From positions 1 to 49,877 of IMG/VR virus record IMGVR_UViG_3300048592_000335: 49,877 nucleotides of DNA; one strand, 5' to 3'. The stretch is from a virus. How positions within the stretch are numbered: position 1 is the stretch's first letter; each line of letters begins with the position of its first letter. The position numbers were made by a program, and so were the translations under genes. The notes under the pieces are model-generated. The model was not told the DNA's origin, made no database searches, and was given only the letters and a program-made list of their open reading frames with translations. This document shows positions 1-8,651 of the stretch, piece after piece.

Positions 1-127
1 GTGTTGGGAAATTGCTGGTAGACAACATCAACGCCACTATCAGCAGCCGGTCAACGTTGACAGCAGCGCAAGTCAACACCGAGGCTGATCAGGCCTTGGC
101 GGATGTTGGCCTGACTCCGACAGTTAC
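1..127. repeat. Terminal overlap, copy at left end
   Basis: Identical to 49751-49877 and also to 49274-49400. An overlap of exactly 127 bp is a usual assembler k-mer size, so it most likely reflects a circular contig cut at a repeat rather than a biological terminal redundancy. Confidence 0.9.
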
Positions 128-1385
128 GGGCCGGATTGACGCCGCTATCAGCACACGGTCAACGTTGACCACAGCCCAGGTCAATGCGGAGGCGGATACC
201 GCCCTTGCAGACGTTGGGTTGACTTCGACGGTAACAGGCCGGATTGACGCGGCGGTCAGTACCCGTTCCACCTTGACAGCCGCCGATGTTTGGTCGGATG
301 CCAGCCGCACGTTAACGAGTTTTGGCACGTTGGCGGCTGACGTGTGGGCCGTGGCGACTCGCACCATTACCGGCGGTACTGTGTCAACCGTTGGCGACAA
401 AACCGGCTATAGCTTGAGCACAGCGGGTGTTGCTGCAATCTGGGATGCGCTGCTGACCGGGATTGCGACCGTGGGCAGTATCGGCAAGCTCATCAAGGAT
501 AACCTTGACACCACGATTAGCAGCCGGTCAACCCTGACAGCGGCCCAAGTCAACACCGAGGCTGATACGGCGCTTGCTGATGTTGGGCTGACTTCGACGG
601 TTACCGGCCGCATTGACGCTACAATCAGCAGTCGCTTGGCAACGTCATCGTATACAGCGCCGCCAAGCGTTGGCGCCATTGATAGCCAGCTTAGCGGTAC
701 CCACGGGGCGGGGAGTTGGGCAACGGCAACGGGCTTTGCGACACCGGCGAACGTGACGGACGCAAGGGACGCAGTGATCGACGCTGTACCGACAGTGGGC
801 GAGATTGACAGCCAGCTTAGCGGTACCCACGGGGCGGGGAGTTGGGCAACGGCCACGGGGTTTGCAACACCGGATGACCTGGACGCCCTCGCCACGCCTG
901 CGGACATTGCGCCTGTGCTGGTTGCTATCGACGCGTTGGACGTGGTAGCGGTGGGCCAGAGCGGGCGGCCTGAGACGGTCGGGGAACTGGTGGTGGTGCG
1001 GGCATCCACGTTCACGGCGTCGGTTACGCTCCAGTCGATCCCTGGCGACTGGAGCGAACTACGCTTTACCGTCAAGCGCGGGGATAGCCTCCTGGACGAT
1101 GACGGCGGGGCGGTTCTGCAAATCCTGCTAAGTAATCCAGGTGGGGCCGGTGATGGGTTGCTGGTGGTTAACGGGACGGCTGCTGCGCTTGTGGCTACGC
1201 CTGCGGACGGTGCACTGACCGTGACCGGTAGCGTGGTAGACATTCGGGTCGAAGATGATGTCACGGCTCTGCTTTACCCTGACAACTACGTGTACGATTT
1301 GAAGTTCTACCACGGCTCAAGTGAAAGCGGCTTGCCCTATCCTGGGCGGCTCAAGGTAGTGGCGACGGCAACACAGACGGTGTAA
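1..1385 (+). CDS. Repetitive tail fibre protein, C-terminal part
   Basis: This is the C-terminal part of a gene that begins at 48589 and runs over the contig junction; the frame here starts at base 3 and is the same as at the window end. Joined, the gene is 2547 bp (848 aa). The first 650 bp continue the tandem repeats with sub-repeats of the form TGRIDA..S.RSTLT. Then two copies of a shorter repeat follow (IDSQLSGTHGAGSWATATGF, at about 680-740 and 807-867). The last 140 residues are a non-repetitive beta-rich domain resembling the Ig-like domain of BppU-type baseplate proteins. Such proteins form trimeric fibres or baseplate parts that contact the host surface. The terminase genes follow after 2 bases. 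Function is inferred from repeats and position. Confidence 0.75.
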   Translation, partial: VGKLLVDNINATISSRSTLTAAQVNTEADQALADVGLTPTVTGRIDAAISTRSTLTTAQVNAEADTALADVGLTSTVTGRIDAAVSTRSTLTAADVWSDASRTLTSFGTLAADVWAVATRTITGGTVSTVGDKTGYSLSTAGVAAIWDALLTGIATVGSIGKLIKDNLDTTISSRSTLTAAQVNTEADTALADVGLTSTVTGRIDATISSRLATSSYTAPPSVGAIDSQLSGTHGAGSWATATGFATPANVTDARDAVIDAVPTVGEIDSQLSGTHGAGSWATATGFATPDDLDALATPADIAPVLVAIDALDVVAVGQSGRPETVGELVVVRASTFTASVTLQSIPGDWSELRFTVKRGDSLLDDDGGAVLQILLSNPGGAGDGLLVVNGTAAALVATPADGALTVTGSVVDIRVEDDVTALLYPDNYVYDLKFYHGSSESGLPYPGRLKVVATATQTV

Positions 1386-1387
1386 CG

Positions 1388-1903
1388 ATGGCAAAAGCGC
1401 AAAGTCAAAAACCAACCGCAGATTGGCGGGATATTTTCATCAAAGAACTGGCGCGGGTTCCCAACGTGACCGCGGCTGCCAAGAAAGCCAAGGTATCGCG
1501 CATCCACGCTTACACCACGCGGCGAGATGACCCCGACTTTGCAGCGGCCTGGGAAGACGCCCTGGAGCAGAGCGTGGAAAACCTGGAAGGCGAGGTATAC
1601 CGCCGGGCCGCACATGGCACGCTGGAACCTGTGTTCTACCAGGGCGTCAAGGTCGGAAACGTGCGCAAGTACTCCGATACGTTAGCCATGTTCCTCTTGC
1701 GTGCACATAAGCCGGCATTCTATGGGGACCGTAGCAAGGTAGAGATGGAACACAAGGGCAGCATAACGGGCAATGTCGATCACAGCATCAGCGGAGAAAC
1801 AGCACAATCAATCTTTGATGTCTTGGCGGCAGCGGGCGTACTCCAACCCGGAGCTGATGACCCCGAGGCTAACGGCGTACATCCCGCACAAGCCGACGAT
1901 TAA
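1388..1903 (+). CDS. terS: Terminase small subunit
   Basis: A 171-aa protein located directly before the large terminase, as expected for the DNA-recognition subunit of the packaging motor. The N-terminal third carries a helix-turn-helix-like stretch (VTAAAKKAKVSRIHAYTTRR, about residues 28-47). It is followed by a segment typical of phage TerS proteins (EDALEQSVENLEGEVYRRA) and then by the LLRAHKPAFYGDRSKVE region that many small terminases and DNA-binding phage proteins share. The C-terminus is acidic and probably contacts the large subunit. It begins 2 bases after the fibre gene stop and its 3' end overlaps the large subunit by 47 bases in another frame, a usual arrangement for terS/terL. 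Confidence 0.85.
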   Translation: MAKAQSQKPTADWRDIFIKELARVPNVTAAAKKAKVSRIHAYTTRRDDPDFAAAWEDALEQSVENLEGEVYRRAAHGTLEPVFYQGVKVGNVRKYSDTLAMFLLRAHKPAFYGDRSKVEMEHKGSITGNVDHSISGETAQSIFDVLAAAGVLQPGADDPEANGVHPAQADD

Positions 1904-3131
1904 ACAAAGCGCTTTCCTGTTGCTACCACAGCGGGAAGCGTTCTATGGCGGGGAGCCTGGTGGGGGGAAGTCTGATGCGCTCCTGATGGCAGCGTTGCAA
2001 TATGTGGATCACCCTGGCTATGCTGCTATCCTGTTCCGACGTACCTTCCAGGATTTAGCGCTACCTGGTGCGTTGATGGACAGGGCCAAAGAGTGGTTGA
2101 TCGGCACGGATGTGCATTGGGCGGACAAAACCAAGACCTGGACTTTCCCAAGCGGGTCAACGTTGTCTTTTGGATACCTGGAACATGAGGGCGATAAATA
2201 CCGTTACCAGGGCGCCGAATTCCAGTACGTTGGCTTTGATGAGGTAACCCAGTTCAGCGAAACGCAGTACAGCTATTTGTTTAGTCGGTTGCGGCGGTTG
2301 GCTGGATCACCTATCCCAATCCGAATGCGGAGCGCCGGGAATCCGCCCACGACATCGGGCGGGATGTGGGTCAAGGATAGGTTTGTAATCAACCGTGATC
2401 CTAAGCGGCCATTTATCCCGAGCGGCCTTGACGACAATCCGCACTTGGATCGGGATGAATACCTGGAGAGTCTAAGCCATCTTGATGAGGCAACCCGTAA
2501 ATCGTTGTTTGACTGGTTTGCCAGTGTAGAGGGGCTGGTCTTCGCTGATTTCAACGAAGCGAACTTGACCGACGAAGAACCCAACCCGCTGGAACCAACG
2601 CTACTGGCGATTGATGACGGGTACTTCCCAGACCCACGGGCCACGCTCTTTGTACAGAACAAGGGTTCTTATCTGTTGGTCTTTGATGAGCTATACCAGT
2701 ATCGGACCTTGGAAGAAACCACAGTCACGGACATTGTAGGGCGCTATGAGGAACGAGAATTACCCAAGCCGAAAGCGGCGGCTGTCTCGCACGAAGCGCC
2801 GGCATTGCGGGACCGGCTAAGCAAAGCCGGGATTCCCGCCTATTCTTGGTTGCAAACGCAGGCCAGTGACAGCAGTACCCGTGTAGCGGCCATTAAGCTT
2901 ACCCGGTCAATGATTAAGGATGCCAAGGGGCATCGGGGAATCCTGGTGCATCGGCGGTGCAAGAATCTAATCAAGGAAATCACCCAGGGCTATCGTTATC
3001 CCGAGGGGAAACATAGGCCAGATGATAGGCCAGCGGATGGCGATGATCACGCCTGTGAAGCGCTAGAGGGATTAGTCTGGATGCTCTACGGTGGACGCCA
3101 AGGACAAGGCAAAGGCAGTAAGGAGTACTAA
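1857..3131 (+). CDS. terL: Terminase large subunit
   Basis: ATPase-nuclease that pumps and cuts phage DNA at the portal. The ATG at 1857 follows GGAG and gives 424 aa; an in-frame ATG at 1773 would add 28 residues but lies deep inside terS. Walker A is GGEPGGGKS (about residues 31-39) and Walker B is VGFDE (about 125-129), followed by the coupling segment with SAGNPP. The C-terminal half is a RNase H-like nuclease, with acidic residues around LLAIDDGYFPDP and a final HRPDDRPADGDDHACEA segment typical of terminases. The stop overlaps the next ATG (TAATG). The assignment is secure from motifs and position; the packaging type (cos or headful) cannot be read from the sequence. Confidence 0.92.
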   Translation: MTPRLTAYIPHKPTIKQSAFLLLPQREAFYGGEPGGGKSDALLMAALQYVDHPGYAAILFRRTFQDLALPGALMDRAKEWLIGTDVHWADKTKTWTFPSGSTLSFGYLEHEGDKYRYQGAEFQYVGFDEVTQFSETQYSYLFSRLRRLAGSPIPIRMRSAGNPPTTSGGMWVKDRFVINRDPKRPFIPSGLDDNPHLDRDEYLESLSHLDEATRKSLFDWFASVEGLVFADFNEANLTDEEPNPLEPTLLAIDDGYFPDPRATLFVQNKGSYLLVFDELYQYRTLEETTVTDIVGRYEERELPKPKAAAVSHEAPALRDRLSKAGIPAYSWLQTQASDSSTRVAAIKLTRSMIKDAKGHRGILVHRRCKNLIKEITQGYRYPEGKHRPDDRPADGDDHACEALEGLVWMLYGGRQGQGKGSKEY

Positions 3132-3409
3132 TGATAGTTTGCATACAAGCAGGAAATACAGACAACAAACTGACTCAGCAGGAATGGGCCAGTTTCGTAG
3201 AACACATCAATGCAACGCTGGCCATACACCAACAAGGGCGCTATTTCTTTGGCGGTTCGGAAACCTACGCCCCTTGGCAAAATGTGTGTTTTGTTTGCGA
3301 AGTGGACCCAACATGCTTGAATGCCCTAAAGACTGACCTGGCACAAGTGCGCGCCAGCTACAAACAGGACTCTATCGCCATGCTAAGCGGCAAAACGGAA
3401 TTCATATGA
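3131..3409 (+). CDS. Hypothetical protein between terminase and portal
   Basis: A 92-aa soluble protein of no recognised family. It starts in a TAATG overlap with the large terminase and its end overlaps the portal start by 4 bases (ATGA), so it belongs to the packaging operon and is probably translationally coupled. It contains NVCFVCEVDPTCL (three Cys within 11 residues), which might bind a metal, but no clear zinc-finger spacing is seen. A role in packaging or head assembly is only suggested by location. Confidence 0.7.
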   Translation: MIVCIQAGNTDNKLTQQEWASFVEHINATLAIHQQGRYFFGGSETYAPWQNVCFVCEVDPTCLNALKTDLAQVRASYKQDSIAMLSGKTEFI

Positions 3410-4917
3410 TCGACATCTTTAGCTTGACCCCGGAACAGCTTGATAAATTCATCAGCATTCAGGCCCAAATTGCGCGCCAAGAGGAAGACGCTGGCAAGGT
3501 CAGGGCGGCGCGTGACTATTACCGTGGTGAGCATCCGACGATGTTGACGCAACGCCAGGAGGAGTTCCTGGGGCGTGCGCTGACTCAGGGGGATTACGGC
3601 TTTGCCCATAACCTGATTAAGTCCGTGATTGACACCTTGCGGGAACGCCTGGATATCACCGGCTTTACGGTCAATGGCGAGGCGGCGGGCGAGGATTCAC
3701 CAGAAGGTCAACTGGCGGCGCTGCTGTGGGAATGGTTCAAGCATAGCAAGATGCCATCGCAACAGATCCGGCTATGGCGGCGGGCCTTGCGTGACGGCAA
3801 AACGTATCTCATGGTGGACTATGACAACGCCCACGGCCGGCCACGCTTCACCCTCCACGAGGTTGACGACGGGACCACCGGCGTTTCCATGCGGCGCGAT
3901 CCCAGTGACGAAAACTATGTGTTGTTCGCTTCCCGCTACTTCCAGGACCTTGACCCCGTGCGGATGATTGAGGGTAGCACGATCAACAGCACTGTGGCGC
4001 GGCGTACGGTCTACATGGCCCACGAAATCCGCAAGTATCGGCGCCAGGGCATTGCCAGCGGCCTGGGATTCATCACCGGTTGGGAACGCATCACAGACCC
4101 CGATGACGCCGGCGTGTGGCCCTTGCCGTGGGTAGACCGCCAGGGCCAACCGTTGGGCGTGCCACTTGTCGAATTTGCCAACCCTGGCGGCTCCGAAGTG
4201 GCCCAGATTGCCGGGCTGCAAAACAGCCTGAATAAGACCTGGCTTGACCTGATTGCGGCGGCGGATGCCAGCGGGTTCCCGTTGATTACATTCAACTACC
4301 GTGACGGTAAGCCCATGCCACTGGGGTTAATCGATGATAGCAACCTGGACGGTGAAGACGAAACCATCATTGCGCCGGGCCGGGGCTTGGAAATCTTTGG
4401 GGGGACCATTGACCGCATCGAAGGCGCAAACCTGGATCACATGATCCAACTCATCTGGACCATTACAGCGGCCATCGGTGGGATTACCAGGACGCCACAG
4501 TATTATCTAAAGCCAATTCTTGGCGTTGACGTGCCGAGCGGGGAAGCCTTGAAACAGTTGGAATCTGGCCTGGTGGCAAAGGCAGAGGAACGTCAACTGG
4601 TCTTTGGGGAAGCAATGGCGGATGCCATGAGTCTGGCCTATCGTGTGGCGCTGACCTTTGGGCCGGGCGGGATTCCGGTCATTGATGACCCGGTGATTGG
4701 GGTCCAGTGGGCGGACGCCAGTACCCGAATGGAAGAAACTGAGAGCAAGATTGCAGAGACTCACAAGGCGCTTGGCGTGCCCGATGTGGCTGTGTGGGCC
4801 CGCCTGGGCTACAGTCCCGAGCAAATCCAACGATTCCAACAAGCCAAAGAACTAGCGCAGGCCACTATGATCGCCAACATCGCGGCGGCGGCGCAACAGC
4901 CAGGGGCAGGAGCATAA
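3406..4917 (+). CDS. Portal protein (SPP1 gp6-like)
   Basis: A 503-aa protein in the canonical position after the terminase. The N-terminal pattern ARDYYRGEHP and HNLIKSVIDTLRERLDITGF, the mid-protein N-G/S-LNKTWLDLIAAADASGFP helix, and IQLIWTITAAIGGITRTPQYYL.. LKQLESGLVAKAEERQLVFG near the C-terminus are typical of the SPP1 gp6-like portal family. Portals form the dodecameric ring at the capsid vertex through which DNA enters and leaves, and dock TerL and the head-tail connector. The gene ends in an Ala/Gln-rich tail and overlaps the next ATG by one base. Confidence 0.88.
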   Translation: MIDIFSLTPEQLDKFISIQAQIARQEEDAGKVRAARDYYRGEHPTMLTQRQEEFLGRALTQGDYGFAHNLIKSVIDTLRERLDITGFTVNGEAAGEDSPEGQLAALLWEWFKHSKMPSQQIRLWRRALRDGKTYLMVDYDNAHGRPRFTLHEVDDGTTGVSMRRDPSDENYVLFASRYFQDLDPVRMIEGSTINSTVARRTVYMAHEIRKYRRQGIASGLGFITGWERITDPDDAGVWPLPWVDRQGQPLGVPLVEFANPGGSEVAQIAGLQNSLNKTWLDLIAAADASGFPLITFNYRDGKPMPLGLIDDSNLDGEDETIIAPGRGLEIFGGTIDRIEGANLDHMIQLIWTITAAIGGITRTPQYYLKPILGVDVPSGEALKQLESGLVAKAEERQLVFGEAMADAMSLAYRVALTFGPGGIPVIDDPVIGVQWADASTRMEETESKIAETHKALGVPDVAVWARLGYSPEQIQRFQQAKELAQATMIANIAAAAQQPGAGA

Positions 4918-5660
4918 TGAGAATTTTAATAATGGGCAATGATGGGGAACCTACTGTTTGGTGGCACGGAAATCGGTTCAGCAAAACACAGAGGCAAGTG
5001 TGGCTTCATTGGCCTGGGAATTACGCCGGCGTTGAGTGGTCTATAGGCAAGAATGGTTTAGGGGCTTATATTCAATGCAATGATCCAGTGGTTGGCGAGG
5101 AAGCGCTGATTATGCACATCCAATTACCGTTCCTCTTTTCAGTTTGGCTAATGGTACAAAATGTACCATTTCTCAAGAAATTACCCGGCGTGAAATGGCA
5201 GGCAGATGACCACGGCCGTGGTGGGGAGCGGGAGTTGTCATTGAAGTTTCACCACGGCGCTATGTGGTGGCGGCTTTGGCGCAATCCCAATGTCGGCTAT
5301 GCACACGACTGGCGTGACAGCAACTTCAACCCGATACGTTTTTTTCTGGGTTATCCAAAGTACAGCGAAGGCCCGCGCAATCACTTCGATTCCTACCTGG
5401 AAATGCCGGAAGGTGTTTACCGGGTTTCCATAGACATTTACACGGCAATCTGGAAGCGTCCCCGTTGGCCTTGGGCAACGCGCATTACCCGCTCCGACAT
5501 CGAATTGAAGGATGGGGTATGGGTTCCGGGCAAAGGTGATAATGGATGGGACATGGATGATGACACCATTTATTCCATGACATGCAATGCTGCCACTGTA
5601 GCCGAAGCGTTAGACCATCTACGGCAATCTGTGTTGCGTGATCGAGAACGGTACGGGTAG
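4917..5660 (+). CDS. Hypothetical protein in head gene cluster
   Basis: A 247-aa protein starting at the ATG within the TAATG junction with the portal gene. It is rich in Trp and aromatic residues (VWWHGNRFSKTQRQVWLHWP near the start, MWWRLWRNPN around residue 118), with no signal peptide or membrane span. I recognise no family. It is the last gene before the 410-bp repeated element at 5680, so it may originally have been directly upstream of the MuF-like gene. A structural or accessory role is inferred only from place. Confidence 0.7.
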   Translation: MRILIMGNDGEPTVWWHGNRFSKTQRQVWLHWPGNYAGVEWSIGKNGLGAYIQCNDPVVGEEALIMHIQLPFLFSVWLMVQNVPFLKKLPGVKWQADDHGRGGERELSLKFHHGAMWWRLWRNPNVGYAHDWRDSNFNPIRFFLGYPKYSEGPRNHFDSYLEMPEGVYRVSIDIYTAIWKRPRWPWATRITRSDIELKDGVWVPGKGDNGWDMDDDTIYSMTCNAATVAEALDHLRQSVLRDRERYG

Positions 5661-5679
5661 CATTCTTTAATTGATTTTT

Positions 5680-6089
5680 GGATCACATTTTTTGCGTTTG
5701 GATCACATTTTTCGTTTTGGATCACTTTTTAAAATCAAAATGTGATCCAGGATTTCAACCAATGCTTGCTACATTTTGGTGGGGTGCTACAGGTGGTAGA
5801 GGTGAAAAAGAGGAAGGGGCCTTATATTAAATAAATGTGTTTGTGGATCACAAGATCACTTTTTTTTTATATTAGATGTCGCGTGGCAACTTTTTCCCTT
5901 ACGTTTTACCTTACGGACGTTCCAAGACATTTTCCGCCAAGATCCATCTATGCGCGCAAAAATGTGATCTTGTGATCCAAATGCCCCTTTTTGGGGTGCT
6001 CTACCACCTGTAAATCTATGGATCACATTTTTAAAACAAAAGTGATCCAAGTCGAAAAAATGTGATCCGTAGCAGAAAAAATGTGATCC
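5680..6089. repeat. 410-bp mirror-symmetric GGATCAC element, copy A
   Basis: This fills the 447-bp gap between two rightward head genes. Left block: three direct GGATCAC motifs about 20 bp apart, the third forming a hairpin with an inverted GTGATCC (5719-5748). Right block: the mirror image (about 6020-6089). Inside lie an inverted pair ACAGGTGGTAGAG / CTCTACCACCTGT and an inverted pair GGATCACAAGATCAC / GTGATCTTGTGATCC around a core of about 100 bp. Reverse-complement copy B lies at 33718-34126 with roughly 94% identity; differences, including one-base indels, fall in spacers and spare the motifs. Open frames crossing it are not credible genes. Possible natures: a MITE-like mobile element, a replication or partition site with iterons, or a protein-binding array. 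No target-site duplication was seen. Confidence 0.85.
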
Positions 6090-6107
6090 ACGGGATAGGC
6101 TGATTGC

Positions 6108-7622
6108 ATGGATAGTATTATTGCAGCGCTGTTGGCATCCGGCGCCATAGATGACGAAACCGCCGGCATACTTCAACGGCAAAACGACATAGACGCCGCT
6201 AGGGTATGGGCTGAAAATGTGCTGACCACGGCAACCCAAGGAGCCTTGACAGCGCAACAGCAGCGGCTTTTGGCGCTCCTGGTTAACACCGAGAACAGCC
6301 CCACGGCCGCCGAGCTAAACACGTTCTGGTCAGCCGAGAATGATCTGCTGTATGATGCCTTGGAACCTGACATAATGCGCTTGGTCTTGGAACGGGCCAC
6401 GCTTGCCGCCGTGACAACAGGCCAAACCTTTGCCTACACCAACGGCCTGGCGAGGGCGTGGGCACAAACCTATTACCGTAGCGCCACCGAGTTTGGATCA
6501 GTCCCTAACCTGAACCAGACGACCCGGCAACAGTTCCAGGCGGTCTTCGATCAATGGCTTGGCGGGCAGCTTGGCCGCCGTGGGTTGCCTGACCTCATCA
6601 CAGCGCTTACGCCCACGTTCGGCCCCGTGCGCGCCCGTGCCATCGGCGTTACTGAGACAACACGTATCTTTATTGAGTCACAGAGAGCCGTGGATCGTGA
6701 TAACCCCTACGTGATTGCTTATCGTTGGCAAACGGCGGCGGATGAACGAGCGGCTGTGTGTCCGATTTGCGGTCCTATGAATGGCCGGATTCGTCGCAAA
6801 GATCAGGGGTGGGGTAGCGGCTTGGATATCCCGGCCCATCCCCGTTGCCGTTGCCACGAAAGCAGGGAAACGGCGGGTACGCTTGGTGAATTGCCCACAG
6901 GGACGCCACAGCCGACGCCACAAGCCACGCCGGAAGCGGTAGCGGCGGTGGGATTGACACCGAGCGGGAAACCAATTAGTAGTGCGTTAGAAATACCGCG
7001 AGCCAGTAACCGAGTAAACGACGCGGCTCGTACCGTTGTTGACGCAATCGACAGCGTGCATGGTGACGGTAAATTGTTCCGTATTCCAATCATTACGCCT
7101 AGCAATATGGGCAATTCACTCGGTGAATTTCGCTATGAGATAAATTACGGGGCACCTCTTGAAATAGCTATCAAATTTAGGGGAGAACGGCTGCATAGCA
7201 CAATAGCGCATGAGATCGGGCACTTTGTGGAAATCGGCGCAATCCGTAACGCTGTAGAGAACAGTGACGCAGTTGCAGCGGCATGGGCCAATGTAGTTGC
7301 CGTGGCAGATGCCACGGCAACGCTAAGCAAATTGCGCGGATTACGGGATGGTGCTGAGCTTTTGACTATTGTTAGGCCAGATGGGACACAGTACGCAGCA
7401 CGCGCCGACAAAACACACCTAGATTACTTGTTAAGGGAAGAAGAAATTTGGGCCCGTGCCTACGCTCAATACATTACCGTGCGCAGTGGTCAGGCTGATT
7501 TACGGAATGACCTAGATGGATTGCGTAATCAGCGCTATTCAACTGCGTGGTCAGATGATGACTTTGAACCAGTGGCGGCGGCCATTGATAATTTATTCAA
7601 GGTGTTGGGGTGGATGAAATGA
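6108..7622 (+). CDS. MuF-like head protein with C-terminal zinc-metallopeptidase domain
   Basis: A 504-aa protein. Residues about 1-250 match the MuF / SPP1 gp7 minor head protein fold, ending with the diagnostic CPICGPMNGRI ... IPAHPRCRCH cysteine/histidine cluster. A Pro/Thr linker (GTPQPTPQATPEA, about 262-278) leads to a second domain with HEIGH at 368-372 (HExxH zinc site) and a Glu-rich helix REEEIWARAYAQY near 443-455 that could give the third ligand. MuF proteins are packaged in the capsid and can be ejected with DNA; C-terminal enzyme or toxin domains on MuF are a known theme. The substrate is unknown. It starts 18 bases after element A with only a weak ribosome-binding site. Confidence 0.82.
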   Translation: MDSIIAALLASGAIDDETAGILQRQNDIDAARVWAENVLTTATQGALTAQQQRLLALLVNTENSPTAAELNTFWSAENDLLYDALEPDIMRLVLERATLAAVTTGQTFAYTNGLARAWAQTYYRSATEFGSVPNLNQTTRQQFQAVFDQWLGGQLGRRGLPDLITALTPTFGPVRARAIGVTETTRIFIESQRAVDRDNPYVIAYRWQTAADERAAVCPICGPMNGRIRRKDQGWGSGLDIPAHPRCRCHESRETAGTLGELPTGTPQPTPQATPEAVAAVGLTPSGKPISSALEIPRASNRVNDAARTVVDAIDSVHGDGKLFRIPIITPSNMGNSLGEFRYEINYGAPLEIAIKFRGERLHSTIAHEIGHFVEIGAIRNAVENSDAVAAAWANVVAVADATATLSKLRGLRDGAELLTIVRPDGTQYAARADKTHLDYLLREEEIWARAYAQYITVRSGQADLRNDLDGLRNQRYSTAWSDDDFEPVAAAIDNLFKVLGWMK

Positions 7623-7789
7623 TTCAAGAGCTGTTAGCGCAGGGCTTGACCAAAGAAGAAATCATTGCTATCTACGTAGAGCAGCTTGGCTTTACGCAGG
7701 GGGAAGCCGAAATGGTCTTTGCCATTGAAACCGGGGAGATTGATGGCGATCTGGTAGCCGTGGAGGGTCCCGATGAACGTCAGCCTTAG
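7619..7789 (+). CDS. Small head-cluster protein (56 aa)
   Basis: The ATG overlaps the stop of the MuF-like gene (ATGA) and the reading frame ends 17 bases inside the next gene, so the frame is tightly packed between two real genes. The protein is acidic, with a helical segment LTKEEIIAIYVEQLGFTQGEA resembling a short UBA- or CUE-like three-helix fold. The function is unknown; coupling to MuF suggests a chaperone or small capsid accessory. Confidence 0.6.
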   Translation: MIQELLAQGLTKEEIIAIYVEQLGFTQGEAEMVFAIETGEIDGDLVAVEGPDERQP

Positions 7790-8174
7790 AGTAGATGACG
7801 CTGCTGCCCGCGCGCAAATGGAGCGCTACCCAGACAAGATGGAACGGGCGTTGCGTGGCGCCATTGAAGACGCCACGGCACTTCTTCTGCGCGAGGCTCA
7901 GACCTACCCAGAGCAAGACCCCGGCGCCGACTACGTACGCACGGGAACTTTGATGCGTAGTTGGGACCGCTCCCCCATCCAGGGCACTGGCCTTAGCCTG
8001 TGGGCCATTGTGGGCAGTGATGACCGCATAGCGCCGTACAACCGCTATGTGATGGATGACGCACATCAGGCACGGGTTCACCAAGAGCGCTGGGACACAA
8101 TCCAGGGGATTGCGTTGGCGGCCACACCGCAAATTGTGGCCATGTTTGAAGCCAGAGTAAGGGCGGAATTATAA
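7773..8174 (+). CDS. HK97 gp10-like neck/connector protein
   Basis: A 133-aa protein with the typical layout of gp10-like putative neck proteins: an N-terminal beta strand, then a long helix with EDATALLLREAQTYPEQDPG, then YVRTGTLMRSW (the conserved R-TG-L-rSw motif), a central VGSDDRIAPYNRYV strand and a C-terminal helix. Members sit at the head-tail junction of siphoviruses. The start has a good GGAGGG ribosome-binding site inside the upstream gene. Confidence 0.75.
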   Translation: MNVSLRVDDAAARAQMERYPDKMERALRGAIEDATALLLREAQTYPEQDPGADYVRTGTLMRSWDRSPIQGTGLSLWAIVGSDDRIAPYNRYVMDDAHQARVHQERWDTIQGIALAATPQIVAMFEARVRAEL

Positions 8175-8368
8175 TGGAAACCCTTAACCCCCAGGGTGAA
8201 TACGTTGATCGCAAACGGACACTGCCCAAGCGGGTGGTTCCGTTGGCGCTACACCTTACCCGGCTGCAACCGGGCCGCCATGTGGTGGTGATCGAAGTCG
8301 ATCCCGATGGTCGGATGCAGTTTGAAACGGCGCAATTGTCGCTAGACAAAAACGGGATTTTATGCTAG
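8174..8368 (+). CDS. Hypothetical protein (64 aa)
   Basis: Starts in a TAATG overlap with the gp10-like gene. Small, beta-rich and basic at its centre (TLPKRVVPLALHLTRLQPGR), without Cys or membrane spans. No family recognised. It is likely a real gene because of the coupling and the tight spacing to the next gene. Confidence 0.6.
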   Translation: METLNPQGEYVDRKRTLPKRVVPLALHLTRLQPGRHVVVIEVDPDGRMQFETAQLSLDKNGILC

Positions 8369-8378
8369 AATTTTAGGC

Positions 8379-8651
8379 ATGGCTAAACGTGTAAAAATCA
8401 TTACACCGTGCCCAACCTGTGGGCGCAACCTGCTGTTTGGGCGGTCTTTGAAAATTCGCCAACTGCCAAAGCTTGAGAAGGGATTGCGGGAATTGGGCCT
8501 GGAATGCGTCCACTGTAACGCCTGGCATCATCGTTACTATGAGACGGAAGCCATGCGGGCACGGATGCCGGTCAAGCCAGAGGACCGGGAAGCGTATGGA
8601 CAGTTCTATGACGCTGAACAGGAACGCATCAAGGGATTGATTGATGGCTGA
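8379..8651 (+). CDS. Zinc-ribbon protein
   Basis: A 90-aa basic protein with CPTCG (residues about 11-15) and a second pair CVHC (about 43-46), the spacing of a zinc ribbon, followed by WHHRYY. A nucleic-acid or protein-binding role is likely. It lies 10 bases after the preceding gene and overlaps the next. Similar small zinc-ribbon proteins occur in many phage head clusters without known function. Confidence 0.65.
   Translation: MAKRVKIITPCPTCGRNLLFGRSLKIRQLPKLEKGLRELGLECVHCNAWHHRYYETEAMRARMPVKPEDREAYGQFYDAEQERIKGLIDG

Noticed and set aside
407-1264. Long leftward frame opposite the fibre gene
   Set aside because: It is a shadow of the repetitive fibre coding sequence on the other strand, without ribosome-binding site or recognisable domain.
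5856-6257. Leftward frame across element A and a similar frame across element B (33646-33951)
   Set aside because: They share a C-terminal sequence only because the DNA is duplicated; they lack good start sites, and indels elsewhere in the element break common frames. The motif array explains the conservation.
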